Positions 21,643 through 31,193 of a stretch of DNA of 64,000 nucleotides are shown here, in pieces. The translations under genes were made by a program, and so were the position numbers. The notes under the pieces were generated by a model that saw nothing but the letters and a program-made list of their open reading frames with translations, was not told the origin of the DNA and did no database searches. Origin of the DNA: Sarocladium kiliense (Eukaryota; Ascomycota; Sordariomycetes; Hypocreales; Sarocladiaceae); assembly GCA_030734395.1 (NCBI GenBank), contig JAUZTG010000039.1, positions 124,001-188,000 of the forward strand. Reading direction: 5' to 3'. Position 1 is the stretch's first letter; the number at the start of each line of letters is the position of its first letter.

Positions 21643-23528
21643 ATGCAGTTCCCGGCTCGCGCCAGCCTCCTCTGGCTGGCTTCCGCAGCACATGTTGCTC
21701 TCGCCGTCGATGCTGTCTACGTGACTGATCTTGAGATTTACACTCTGCTGGTACGTCGCGGATAACCCAAAAGCCACTCTTAGGGGCCCTCGTGCTCGGA
21801 CGACATGAAGACTCACCAACTGCATCGCAGGCACCATGCGCCGCCGACGCCCTCTCATATGTCATCGCGGTCCAGACGATGAGCACTCGGTGTGGTACCG
21901 ATGAGGCCGCACTCCAATCTTGCATTTGCTCCTCAAGCCCAGTTTTCAGCGAGGTCGAGTCCCGAGTGCTCACCGATGTTACGTCCAGCTGCGGCACCTC
22001 CGCCCTCGAGGACCGATCGAGCGTCGATGTAGTCATGTCACAATATTGCAATCCCAAAAGTACATACACCTTCCCGACACCCACAGAGAACATCGTCCAG
22101 GCATACATCACCGAAGTGTCTGAAATGGAGTATCTCCCGCCATGTGCGCGATCGGCTCTGTCTGAAGCGGTCATGGGAGTAAGAAAGCCCAAGATACAAC
22201 CTTTGATACGGATCCAGGGGGGTTACTAACATGACTTCTCTAGGCTGGAACTTACTGTCCTTCAGACGCGTCTTTGTACGCCCCGTGTGTCTGTACCAAA
22301 GACATCGTCACGTCGCGCGTCAGCGACGTCCTGAGTAGATCAGTCAAATACTCATGTTCCAACAACGAGGACATCACAGCCGCTCAGAACTTCTACCACG
22401 AATACTGCGCAATGAACAACGGCACGACCTCCTTTGCAGCACCCACTGGGCCTCCAGGCGATAGTATGACATTACCCTTCACTAAATAGCCGTAAAGGCA
22501 GCAGATCATTGACCTTACGCCACAGTGTCGTACTACATCACCGCCCTACCTCACTTCAAGTCCTTGAACAACTGCGCTCAGTCCGCTGTCTCAAGCGCAT
22601 TGGATGTCGTATGTCTTCTCACAAACCACAAAGTTAAGCCCCCTCTGACAGGTACCAGCAAACCAACTGGCTCTGCGGCTCTGGGCCCCAAGCCCTCGCC
22701 TCGTGCGCCTGCCTCAAGTCTGGTGTTCGCAGCAAAGTCTCCAGCACCCTGACCAGCGAGGTCAAGTGGTACTGTGACAACACTGCAACAGCCCAGGTCA
22801 CCTCCGCCCTCGAGGTTCTAGACGTGTACTGCAGCGCCGCCGCCGACGAAACCTCCATCAGCGTCGACGAATCAATTTCCGAGACTATCCCCATGACCGG
22901 CACGGGACCCAAGCCCTCTAGCCCAACCTCAACCGGCGGTGCCACCAATGGTGACAGCGACAACAGCAACGACAGCGGTTCAGACAACAATAATTCCGAA
23001 GGCGAGTCTGACGGCGGAGACAGCAAGAATCAAACCGCCACCATCGCCGCCAGCGTCCTCGGCGGCGTCGTCGCAATCGCCCTTGTAGGTGGAGGCTATT
23101 GGTTCTGGCGCCGCCGTCAAAACAAGAAAAACGGCCAACCCCTTGGTCCCGCCCACGGCAACGACAACCCTCCCGGCACACCTGAGCTCGGCGGCACTCA
23201 AAAGGCAGGGGGCTACTACGGTAGTAAAGAGCTCTCACCGCAGTTCACCTCTGCATCGCCAGTGCACGGAGCAGAACTCCCCACCGGAGCACAAACTTCG
23301 CCGCCGACAGAATTGCCATCACAGCAGCAGATTCCAAGGGAATTGGCGGCTGGTGGCGGCTTTGAATACAGCCAGCAGCAACAACAGCAACATCAGGCAT
23401 GGACACAGCATCAGCAGCATCCGCAGTCATCGTCTGTAAGCCCTATGACACCGCCGGATAACCAGGGCATGGGCTGGCAGTCGGGACCGGTACAAAGTTA
23501 CGAGTTGGACTCAAATATGCGGAGATAG
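21643..23528 (+). CDS. Surface protein with three six-cysteine modules and one membrane span
   Basis: Five exons in phase: 21643-21750, 21831-22178, 22244-22463, 22526-22608 and 22659-23528, giving 542 residues. A signal peptide (LLWLASAAHVALAVDAV) leads into three tandem modules. Each follows C-A-x(13-17)-C-x8-9-C-x-C-x18-20-C-x16-18-C, with closing phrases SQYC, HEYC and DVYC. An acidic Ser/Asn/Gly linker precedes one membrane span (TIAASVLGGVVAIALVGGG), a basic stop RRRQNKK and a cytoplasmic tail rich in Gln, Pro and Ser. The cysteine spacing recalls CFEM-like modules, but each module has six rather than eight cysteines and I cannot assign the family. A cell-wall or surface sensor or adhesin is a reasonable guess. 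The last acceptor (22658) was chosen to keep phase. Confidence 0.8.
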
Positions 23529-23946
23529 AAGGGGAGGAGAGAAGAGACGGGCATGTTTTCGGCGACATGTATGAGCGTGGCGTTTTGATTTCCTGACTGC
23601 ATGTCCTGCACATAATGTAACACATCAAGGCTGTGAACTTGGCACATAAAAGTGAACAAAGAAAATAAGTGTCCCAAGTTTACATCTGCCACGTCCAGTG
23701 TGCAGATCAAGTATCTACCTCGACCCATGTATCTCCCTTCAGACTATCAATGTCCTTCACATGATTGCCAAATACGACTTCCAAAAGGCCTTCTCCCCGC
23801 AAACAAAACAAAGAAGAAACATTAACAATACAGCGTAATGTACAATCAAGACCCCACCAGCAGATCTGCCTTTTTTTTTGCAAGAGATTTCTTCCAAATA
23901 GCATGTTGCCGTCTCATCATGCTTGTCGGTCCACACTCAGATATTC
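23529..23946. other. Convergent 3' region
   Basis: Space between the ends of two converging genes. No coding signal. A T9 run lies near 23871-23879. Confidence 0.5.
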
Positions 23947-26900
23947 TCAGTGCGCGCCTCTGGCTCTCTTCGCGCCACCGCCAACTTCAGAATCGCCACG
24001 AGGTCTCTTCGCACCTGGCTGGAAGTCCTGTGCACCGGGGTTCATCCCCCCACGTCCACCTCTTGCGCCACCTCGTCCACCCCTACCCGATGCTGCGGCG
24101 CCTTCTTGAGCGCCACTGGCTGCACGTTGTCCGGGAGCGACATAGTGTCCTCCGCGTCCACGACCCCCTCCGCCTCCACGAGGCATTGGAATCCCTGACC
24201 GGGCTTGTTGACCCTGCTGGCCGGCTTGCTGAGGCTGTTGCGGCTTGGCAGGAAGGGATGATGCCTCGGTCTTAGTGACTGCGAAGGGGTTCGCTGGGGT
24301 ATCCGTAGGAGCTGAGCTTGCTGTCGGAGCAAAAGGATTAGGCTGAACGTTGGGAGTACCATCCACTGTTGTTTCGGTGGCCGGGGCAGCTTGTGGGGCT
24401 GGTGTTGTTCCATTTGCTGCCGGTGTCGCGGTGGCATTCTGAGATGCTGGGGCAGTCGACTGCTGCACTGGCGTCGATGCAACTGGTGCTGCGGGTGCCG
24501 GCTTCACCGGTGTCGCAGCAGTGCTCTTTGCACCAGCTGCCGCGTTGGCACTGGGCGCTGGTGGCGTTGGTGTTTTCTTGGCGATCTCCCAGACTTCGCC
24601 TACTGGTTTCTCTGGAGTCTCCTTCGCCGCTGTCTCGACAACCCCGAGCTTTGCGTTTGCGCCACGAGACTTAGCCTCCGCCATGTTGATGCGCAAAGCG
24701 GACTTCTTAGCCTCGAGCTGCTGCGCTTGATCCCTGGCCGCAGTGACCTTAGCTTCCCACTCCGTCTTGAGTTTGGCGCTCTCCGTGTCGACCCGCTTCT
24801 TGATATTTGTTGACATGATGCTCTTGACCGTTTGGTTAGACGCAAGAAGCTGGCGAATAGTAGCATCGTCGAACTGGGTAAGATCCGGCAGCCCAGCAGC
24901 ATTCGGCGTTGCGGGCGTCACAGCATTTTCGGGTTTCGCTGGAGTACTGGGAGTTGGCGGTGGTGCTTGGCCTTCGGTTGGAGCCGCAGCAGCACCCGTG
25001 TTGTTCATGCCATTCTCTGCGTTCCAGATGGCTTTCTCTTGCTCAAACTTGAGCTTCTCCTCTGCTAGCTCGTCCTTGCCCTCCTTCAACCTCTGGTTCA
25101 TCTGGGCCTTCATCTTATCACTACGCTGCTTGAGGGTGGCGGCCATATTCTCCTCGATCTCTGTTGCCTTCTTCTCATACTCTGCTGCCTTCTCCTCTGC
25201 TGCCGCAATCCTCGCTTCCAAGGCTGCCTTGGCCTCGTCTGTGAGAGCGGGAGTCTTGCCGGCATCAGGGGTCTGAGAATCGGGTTGCTGCTCTGTGGGT
25301 TGACCGTTGTTAGCGGCAGCCAATCTCGTCTGAAGCTCCTGAATCTGCGAATCGCGTTCTGCGATGGCTGCTTCCATTTCTGATCGAAGGTTGGCAACTT
25401 GTTGTTCGGCGCCAAGCTTCTGTGCGTTGACGGCCTCCAGCTCCTTGCGAACATCGACAAGCTGCTGCTCAAGTTGTGCAACGACCTCAGCGGAGATCGC
25501 TGCGTCGCCAGATGGTGCGGAAGCAACTGCAGCGGGCTCAGGATTGGCCAACGGCGCTTGTTGTTGGAGTTCTTCTACCTGCTTCCTGAAGTTTTGGACC
25601 TGCGCCTCTAGCTCCGAGATTTGTTTGCTCGACTCTTCAGACTTCGTGCGCTCTGCTTCTAATTCACCATTGGCGGACGTAAGCTGCTGTTGTAGCTCGT
25701 TCTTCTCAACGGTCTGCTTTCGTGAACGTTCCTTGGCCTGCTCGATAATTTTCTGCCGAGAAGCTTGCCAGTTGTTGCGTTCCGTCTCCAAGGTCGACTC
25801 AAGCTCTGTCACCTTGTCCTTCAGAGGTTGCTCTTCTTGCTTGAGAGTGTCGCGCTCAGTCTCCAGGTCCGTGACCTTCTTCTTCAACTCTTCCATCTCC
25901 GCAGGGTCAACTCGGCCGTACTTTGTCAAGATGCTCTCCGTCCTCTTTTGCCAACGATCGCGGTCTTCTTGGATCTGCTTCATTTCTTCCTCAAGGAAAG
26001 ATTTCTGAGTCTTGAGGTTGTCGATCTCAGCCTCGAGGGGCTGCACGCGCTTCTGCATCTCCTCAACCTTCCTGTTGCTCTCGGCGATTTGATCCTTGAG
26101 ATGTGCGTTCTCGTTGCGAAGCGTCATACTGCTCTCGCGGTAAAGGTTGAGTTCGTTCAGCTTCTCCATAAGATCCTGGTGCGTCATAGACCCCTTGCTG
26201 TTTTGGGAGGATTGTGACCGCTCCTGGTCGAGCTTCAGTCGCGCGTCATCCAATTGCGATTGAGTATACTCAAGCTGCTGCTGCAGGCGCTTTGCTTCCT
26301 GTGTCTTGAGATCGTACTGCACTTCGAGGATCTCCTTTTCGCGACGCAAGTAGTTGTTGAGTTCTCGCAAGCCGTCCGATGCATCACCGAACGCGACAGG
26401 CGACATCGCTTCATCCCGGTCCTCCGTTTGTGTGTTACGGCTCTGCTGCAGTGCTGTCACTTGTGCACTCAGGCCCTCTAACTGCTGGTGCAGCAATTTG
26501 TTCTGCGCATTGACGTCCTCCCGACGAGTCTTGAGCTCAGCCACTTCTTGCTCCAGCTGTTGACGACGATCCTCCCAGGAACCCTCACCTTGAGCCAGAG
26601 CAACCTTGGCAGACTCAGCTTCGGCTCGGAGCGTGGCTATTTCGCTCTTGACCGTGTTGTGTTCTGTGCGCAATTGTTGCAGAAGCTTGGCGGCATCCGC
26701 ATGCTTGACCAGTTCTTGTTCGTAGTCTTGCTGGGCCTTGGAAGCGATCTCAGCTTGTGCGCGGAGATCTTGCTGGTGGTATCGAGCAGCCTCTAGGTGG
26801 CGAGCCGAGTCCTCCTTCAGCCGGTTAACCTCCTCCTCAAGGATTGCTTTTTCGTCTTGGTATTTCCGAGCGATGTCACCTTGCGAGTCTCTTAGGGTCG

Positions 26901-29900
26901 AAAGTTCCGTGTTTGTGCGGCTGAGTTCGCTAGACATGTCTTCCATGCTCTGCGTGAGTTGGCGGATCTTGTTATCCTTCTCCTCAATGAGCGATTCCAT
27001 TTCCTGCCTGTACTGCTCCTGGGCAGCACGAAGGTCCTCGAGAGTCTCCTCATTGCCTTGGCTAAGTTCCTTATACTGCTCAGCCTGTTGCTTCGCGCTG
27101 TCGAGATGGGTGTTGGCGAGATCAAGTTCACGCTTCAGCTCCATAACCTCCTCGTTGAGCTCGGCGATTTCGGTCTCGAGCTGCTGCTGCTGAGCATTCT
27201 CGGTGGTACCGGGTCGAGGCGTTGGGCGGGGTTGCAGTCTGCCGACGCGCTCCTCGGTGTTGCGTAACTCAACAGTCAGCTCGTCGACACGAGCCTGCAG
27301 GTGATCACGCGTTGTCTTCGCGCTGACATGATCCTCGCGAATCTGGCTCAGGCTAGCCATGAGATCGTCAATACGCTTCTGAGACTCCTTGGCCTCGTAT
27401 TCCTTGCGCAGCTGGAGCTTCTTGTTCTCTTCAACTTCTGCGGAGAGCTTCCTCTGAACATCGCTGAGTTCCTGTTCAAGGGTCTCGATGCGGGCTTGTG
27501 CCTTTCGTCGAGCCTCAGCATCTGCCAGATTCCGCTCGTTCTCGAGAGATTGCTGGGTAGCAACGAGGTTGTTAAGCCTGTTCTTCTCCTCAATTAAGCT
27601 CTCATTGTCCTTGCTCTGGCGATCCTGAATGTCTTTCCACAATTTCTTCTCGGCTTTGAGATTCGCGTTTTCGTTGCTAACGCTCTGGAGAAGGCCCTTT
27701 GCCTCGATGAGTTCCTCCGCGATCTGCTGCGTCTTGATGTCTTGTCTCGCTGCGCTCTCAGACAGCGCCTGGCTGCGCTTTTGTAGTTCAGCATTCTCGT
27801 TTTGCAGAGCCACGTAGTTTGTTTGCAGCATCTCTCGCCGCTCAGACTCAAGGCGAACTTCGCCCTGGAGTTTGATGTTCTCGGTCTGAAGCGAGTTTCT
27901 GTCCGTAGTGAGTCGATCAATCTGATCGCGCATGTCTTTGCGGACACCATCTTGAGCTTCTCGGAAGCCATCAAATTCGCTTTGCACCTTGCACAGAGCT
28001 TCATTCAGGGCTTCAGTCTGCTCTCCAGACTCAATGCTAGCGAGTGGCAGGCGGCCGTCCAATGACATGCGCATCATACTCTCGTCGCCCCCGGCTCCAC
28101 GTTGTGACAGGAGGCGGCGGAACATGTCGCGCTCCGTCTTGTAGCTTTCCATCGTGTTTTTGATAGACCTTGCCTCGTCCGTCATATGCAGAAGCTCTTG
28201 CTGGAGTTTCTCGACTTGGTCATGATCCTCCTTAGCCTGGTGTTTCGCGGCAAGGGCCTCGTCGCTTTCTAGCTGCTCGGCGAGCTCCCTGGTAATGCGC
28301 AGTAACTCTTCGTTCTTGGCTTGCAAGCTCTTGACATCCTTGAAAACAACAAGCTTTCGGGTTATGAATTGATGAGTATCCGACATGTCTTGAAGTGCCT
28401 CCTCAGTGATCTCGCCCTTCTCAAGCTGCTTCAGGCGGAAGGTTTCCTCCTCGGTTAGCTGATCAGTCCCCTTCTCCAAGGCGTAGATGTTGAAAACAAG
28501 CATCTGGATCTGGGTGCCTAGGTCACGAAGCTGGCTGCGCAAGATCTTGCCCTCAGACTGTGCCGTGGCTAGCGCGGCCTCAGCTTTACGTGCTGCGCGC
28601 TTCGCCATGTCTCGCTCCTCGAAGCTTTGCTGGGACAGCTCCGACATGCGTGCAATCTCTGTCTGCAGGGTGACAGACTCGGTGCGAAGTTCTTGGATCT
28701 CAGGTGCCTTCGCTTCGAGGGCGGACATCATGCTGTCCAGTTCTTCCGACAATTGACGGGTACGGCGCTTCTCATTGGCAAGTTGCAGCTTGGTCTGGTG
28801 AAGCTGCTCGATGGCCTGTGTAGCGCTGATGCTGGATTTGCTGCGGACAGATCCAGGAGTGCCGAAAGGTGAAGCTGCACGAGCGGCGAAAGATCCATTT
28901 GCTCTGGGTGTCTGTGGCGCTGATCCTGGCGGGGGCATTTCGTCGGTCCGGCTTTGGAGTTCTTCGATTCGGGATTCCAGTTCGCGAATCTTCTCCTCTA
29001 AAACCTTATTAGCTTCCCGTTCCTGCTCCAACTCAACGCGGACTCGGTGAAGCTCTGATTCGTAGTTGTCTCGTAGCCTCTCTTTCTCCGCATCGAGCTC
29101 CCGAACCCGTTCTTGATGCTTCTTGCTGAGCTGGTCCGACATATCAACAAGTCGCCTCTGAGATTCCAGTTCAGCCTTGTAGCTCTCGATTGTAGAAGCG
29201 AATTGGCCTTCCTGCGTCTGAAGTTTGACCATGTATTCATCAGCCTTGGCTTGAGCAATGTTGACGCGGCTTCGGAGTTGTTCTTCAGTTCGCTTTGCAG
29301 CATCAACAGCCGCCTTAGCATCTTCATTCTGACGCTGAAGTTCTGCGATCTTTGCACCCTTTTCCTTGCGAGTCTTGAGTGCCTCTTCGCTCTTGGTTTT
29401 GAGTTCTTGCTCGAGCCATTCTTCATTGCGAGTCTTGTGGTCGAGTTGCTGCTGGAGCGAGTCCATACGGTACTTTGCACTAGTGAGCTGTCCCTTGGCG
29501 TTCTGTTCGGCCTGTTGAGAGGCAGTCAGCTCACGCGAAAGCTCGACATTGCGCTGGTGCTGTTTCGTCAATTCCTCCGTCAAAGATTCGTCTCTCTTGT
29601 TGTGGGAATCGATGATACTGAGGTTTGTCCGGTTGGAAGCTTCAAGAGTCTCAATCTTGTCATGCAATGACTTGACTTCGCCATCATGCTCTGTCTCTTT
29701 TGCCTTGGCCGTACGGAGCTCATTCTCCAAGGCTTGTCGCTTGTCCTCTATACACATGTCAGCCGTCCCAATTCGTCGGTTCGCAAAATTTTCCGTTGTG
29801 GTCCTACCCTCTTCTTTCAGCTTTTGGCGTGCCTCTTCGGTGTCCTTCAAAGCCTTGTCGACTGTGGATTTCGAAGTTTGCGATCGACTTTCGGCGCTAC

Positions 29901-30099
29901 GGACCGCTGCTTCATATTCGATGTCGACCTGGAGCTTGCTTGAATACAGCTCATCGTATTCGTGGAGCTTCTTCTGCACGGCCTGCAGCAGGGTAGCGAC
30001 AAGCTCAGCTGTAGGGTTTGTCGTGACGGCTTGAAGGGCAGGCAAATCGAGACCGAGATTACCAGCAACGAAGCCGACGTCCACCTCTGCGGCCGCCAT
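23947..30099 (-). CDS. MLP1: Nucleoporin MLP1/TPR, nuclear basket filament
   Basis: Open frame of 2050 residues from ATG at 30099. Almost the entire first 1500 residues are heptad coiled-coil, rich in Glu, Gln, Leu, Arg and Lys. A central FGTPGSVRSKSSISATQAIE segment and LYRESSMTLRNENAHLKDQI, RVQPLEAEI and RWQKRTESILTKYGRVDP are typical of the MLP/TPR family. The C-terminus is a Pro/Ala/Thr-rich region, then a Gly/Arg-rich stretch (GGGGRGRGGHYV) and a short basic end KRPRGDSEVGG that may act as a nuclear signal. The protein forms the filaments of the nuclear basket and helps in mRNA quality control and chromatin tethering. A 60-nt intron with CTGAC branch probably lies at 29807-29748 (gtagga..tatag). 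It has no stop and is a multiple of three, so the spliced protein would have 2030 residues. Confidence 0.93.
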   Translation of the reverse strand: MAAAEVDVGFVAGNLGLDLPALQAVTTNPTAELVATLLQAVQKKLHEYDELYSSKLQVDIEYEAAVRSAESRSQTSKSTVDKALKDTEEARQKLKEEGRTTTENFANRRIGTADMCIEDKRQALENELRTAKAKETEHDGEVKSLHDKIETLEASNRTNLSIIDSHNKRDESLTEELTKQHQRNVELSRELTASQQAEQNAKGQLTSAKYRMDSLQQQLDHKTRNEEWLEQELKTKSEEALKTRKEKGAKIAELQRQNEDAKAAVDAAKRTEEQLRSRVNIAQAKADEYMVKLQTQEGQFASTIESYKAELESQRRLVDMSDQLSKKHQERVRELDAEKERLRDNYESELHRVRVELEQEREANKVLEEKIRELESRIEELQSRTDEMPPPGSAPQTPRANGSFAARAASPFGTPGSVRSKSSISATQAIEQLHQTKLQLANEKRRTRQLSEELDSMMSALEAKAPEIQELRTESVTLQTEIARMSELSQQSFEERDMAKRAARKAEAALATAQSEGKILRSQLRDLGTQIQMLVFNIYALEKGTDQLTEEETFRLKQLEKGEITEEALQDMSDTHQFITRKLVVFKDVKSLQAKNEELLRITRELAEQLESDEALAAKHQAKEDHDQVEKLQQELLHMTDEARSIKNTMESYKTERDMFRRLLSQRGAGGDESMMRMSLDGRLPLASIESGEQTEALNEALCKVQSEFDGFREAQDGVRKDMRDQIDRLTTDRNSLQTENIKLQGEVRLESERREMLQTNYVALQNENAELQKRSQALSESAARQDIKTQQIAEELIEAKGLLQSVSNENANLKAEKKLWKDIQDRQSKDNESLIEEKNRLNNLVATQQSLENERNLADAEARRKAQARIETLEQELSDVQRKLSAEVEENKKLQLRKEYEAKESQKRIDDLMASLSQIREDHVSAKTTRDHLQARVDELTVELRNTEERVGRLQPRPTPRPGTTENAQQQQLETEIAELNEEVMELKRELDLANTHLDSAKQQAEQYKELSQGNEETLEDLRAAQEQYRQEMESLIEEKDNKIRQLTQSMEDMSSELSRTNTELSTLRDSQGDIARKYQDEKAILEEEVNRLKEDSARHLEAARYHQQDLRAQAEIASKAQQDYEQELVKHADAAKLLQQLRTEHNTVKSEIATLRAEAESAKVALAQGEGSWEDRRQQLEQEVAELKTRREDVNAQNKLLHQQLEGLSAQVTALQQSRNTQTEDRDEAMSPVAFGDASDGLRELNNYLRREKEILEVQYDLKTQEAKRLQQQLEYTQSQLDDARLKLDQERSQSSQNSKGSMTHQDLMEKLNELNLYRESSMTLRNENAHLKDQIAESNRKVEEMQKRVQPLEAEIDNLKTQKSFLEEEMKQIQEDRDRWQKRTESILTKYGRVDPAEMEELKKKVTDLETERDTLKQEEQPLKDKVTELESTLETERNNWQASRQKIIEQAKERSRKQTVEKNELQQQLTSANGELEAERTKSEESSKQISELEAQVQNFRKQVEELQQQAPLANPEPAAVASAPSGDAAISAEVVAQLEQQLVDVRKELEAVNAQKLGAEQQVANLRSEMEAAIAERDSQIQELQTRLAAANNGQPTEQQPDSQTPDAGKTPALTDEAKAALEARIAAAEEKAAEYEKKATEIEENMAATLKQRSDKMKAQMNQRLKEGKDELAEEKLKFEQEKAIWNAENGMNNTGAAAAPTEGQAPPPTPSTPAKPENAVTPATPNAAGLPDLTQFDDATIRQLLASNQTVKSIMSTNIKKRVDTESAKLKTEWEAKVTAARDQAQQLEAKKSALRINMAEAKSRGANAKLGVVETAAKETPEKPVGEVWEIAKKTPTPPAPSANAAAGAKSTAATPVKPAPAAPVASTPVQQSTAPASQNATATPAANGTTPAPQAAPATETTVDGTPNVQPNPFAPTASSAPTDTPANPFAVTKTEASSLPAKPQQPQQAGQQGQQARSGIPMPRGGGGGRGRGGHYVAPGQRAASGAQEGAAASGRGGRGGARGGRGGMNPGAQDFQPGAKRPRGDSEVGGGAKRARGAH

Positions 30100-31193
30100 G
30101 ATGTCGGGATCACTAGCGACACGCAGGACGCATCACCTCAAATCAAGCGAAGAGTCGCAGTTGAATGATCGCGCGGGGCAGACAGAGGTATCGCGATGAT
30201 GGTTCTGAAAGCGCGGTGCACGAGTTCAGCTTCGGTAGTGAACTGCGACAGTGTTCGAAAAGTGCGAAAAGAGATGGCAGCTGGACGCGCCGTGGAATCT
30301 CCTCGATCCAGTCTTGCGGCGACGATGAAGGAAGTTGTCGACTCGCACTCGGGGAGGGAACGGTGAGTTGAATGGAAATGAAAGAACAGCACCAAACGCA
30401 CCCACACGCAAAGGCAACAGGCGCTTCGACAATAGCGCGGCAGCTGCTGTTGGTCGGTTGCACCTGCCAGTGTTTTGGGTCTGCCAAAGGCCCACATGAG
30501 GTCGGCTCTCCAGCTTCTGATTGGTGCTTCTTTGTTCCCTCTGATTCACGGGAGTAACGTGCACGGGTCATCCTGCAATGCGTCCTACCCTGCACCCTTG
30601 GGCATACCAAAACCTCCTCATGACGGCAGATTCCAAACAGCCCAGTGAAGCAGTCAGGTCTGAGGCAGGCATTACCTGGATTTCAGTCATCTTCCTTCAC
30701 TTTAACTGAACAGTTCAATTCAAGATATTCTGTCACAACTTAACACTTCTAAGCGTTACGTAGCATCAGAGCCAGGCGTCCAATTGACAATCGAAAATGT
30801 GTTTCGTAATCAGCCTCCATATTAATAGTGCTAGTCAGCACCGGTCGCAACTGAATAGGAGGAGATAGAGTCTAATTATGATATATCGTAGACATAAAAA
30901 GCGGTAACTTGGATGGAAAACAGCCCATACTTCAATTCAACCTATTCAAAGGGTCTCGTTTGGGCATATCGATGTACACGGTGCACTGTAACCCGCTTTA
31001 GTGACAGCGCCTCAACCAACATGGCCCCACCATCTAAAAAAAAGTTAAGATGCAAGTCAACAAACTGCAGGACAATCTATTCGATACAACCATCACACCA
31101 ACAAATCAACTCGTTCTCTCCTGCCGCAGACCCAAAGAATCTCGCAGCTTAGAGCACAGAAAAGGACGCATTGCCATCACAATACCAGCTTCT
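30100..31193. promoter_or_regulatory. Divergent promoter of MLP1 and MAK5
   Basis: A 1.1-kb head-to-head intergenic region. Frames within it (for example 30138-30610 minus) show no conserved product. The part at 30700-30910 is AT-rich. Confidence 0.4.

Noticed and set aside
26700..29000. Long plus-strand open frames opposite MLP1 (for example 26738-27193)
   Set aside because: Shadow frames caused by the Glu/Leu/Gln-rich coiled-coil codons on the minus strand.
30138..30610. Minus-strand open frames between MLP1 and MAK5
   Set aside because: They lie in the shared promoter, overlap in several frames, and show no conserved product.
31050..31193. N-terminal extension of MAK5
   Set aside because: No ATG-led start with family similarity; the ATG at 31194 fits the basic Mak5 N-terminus.
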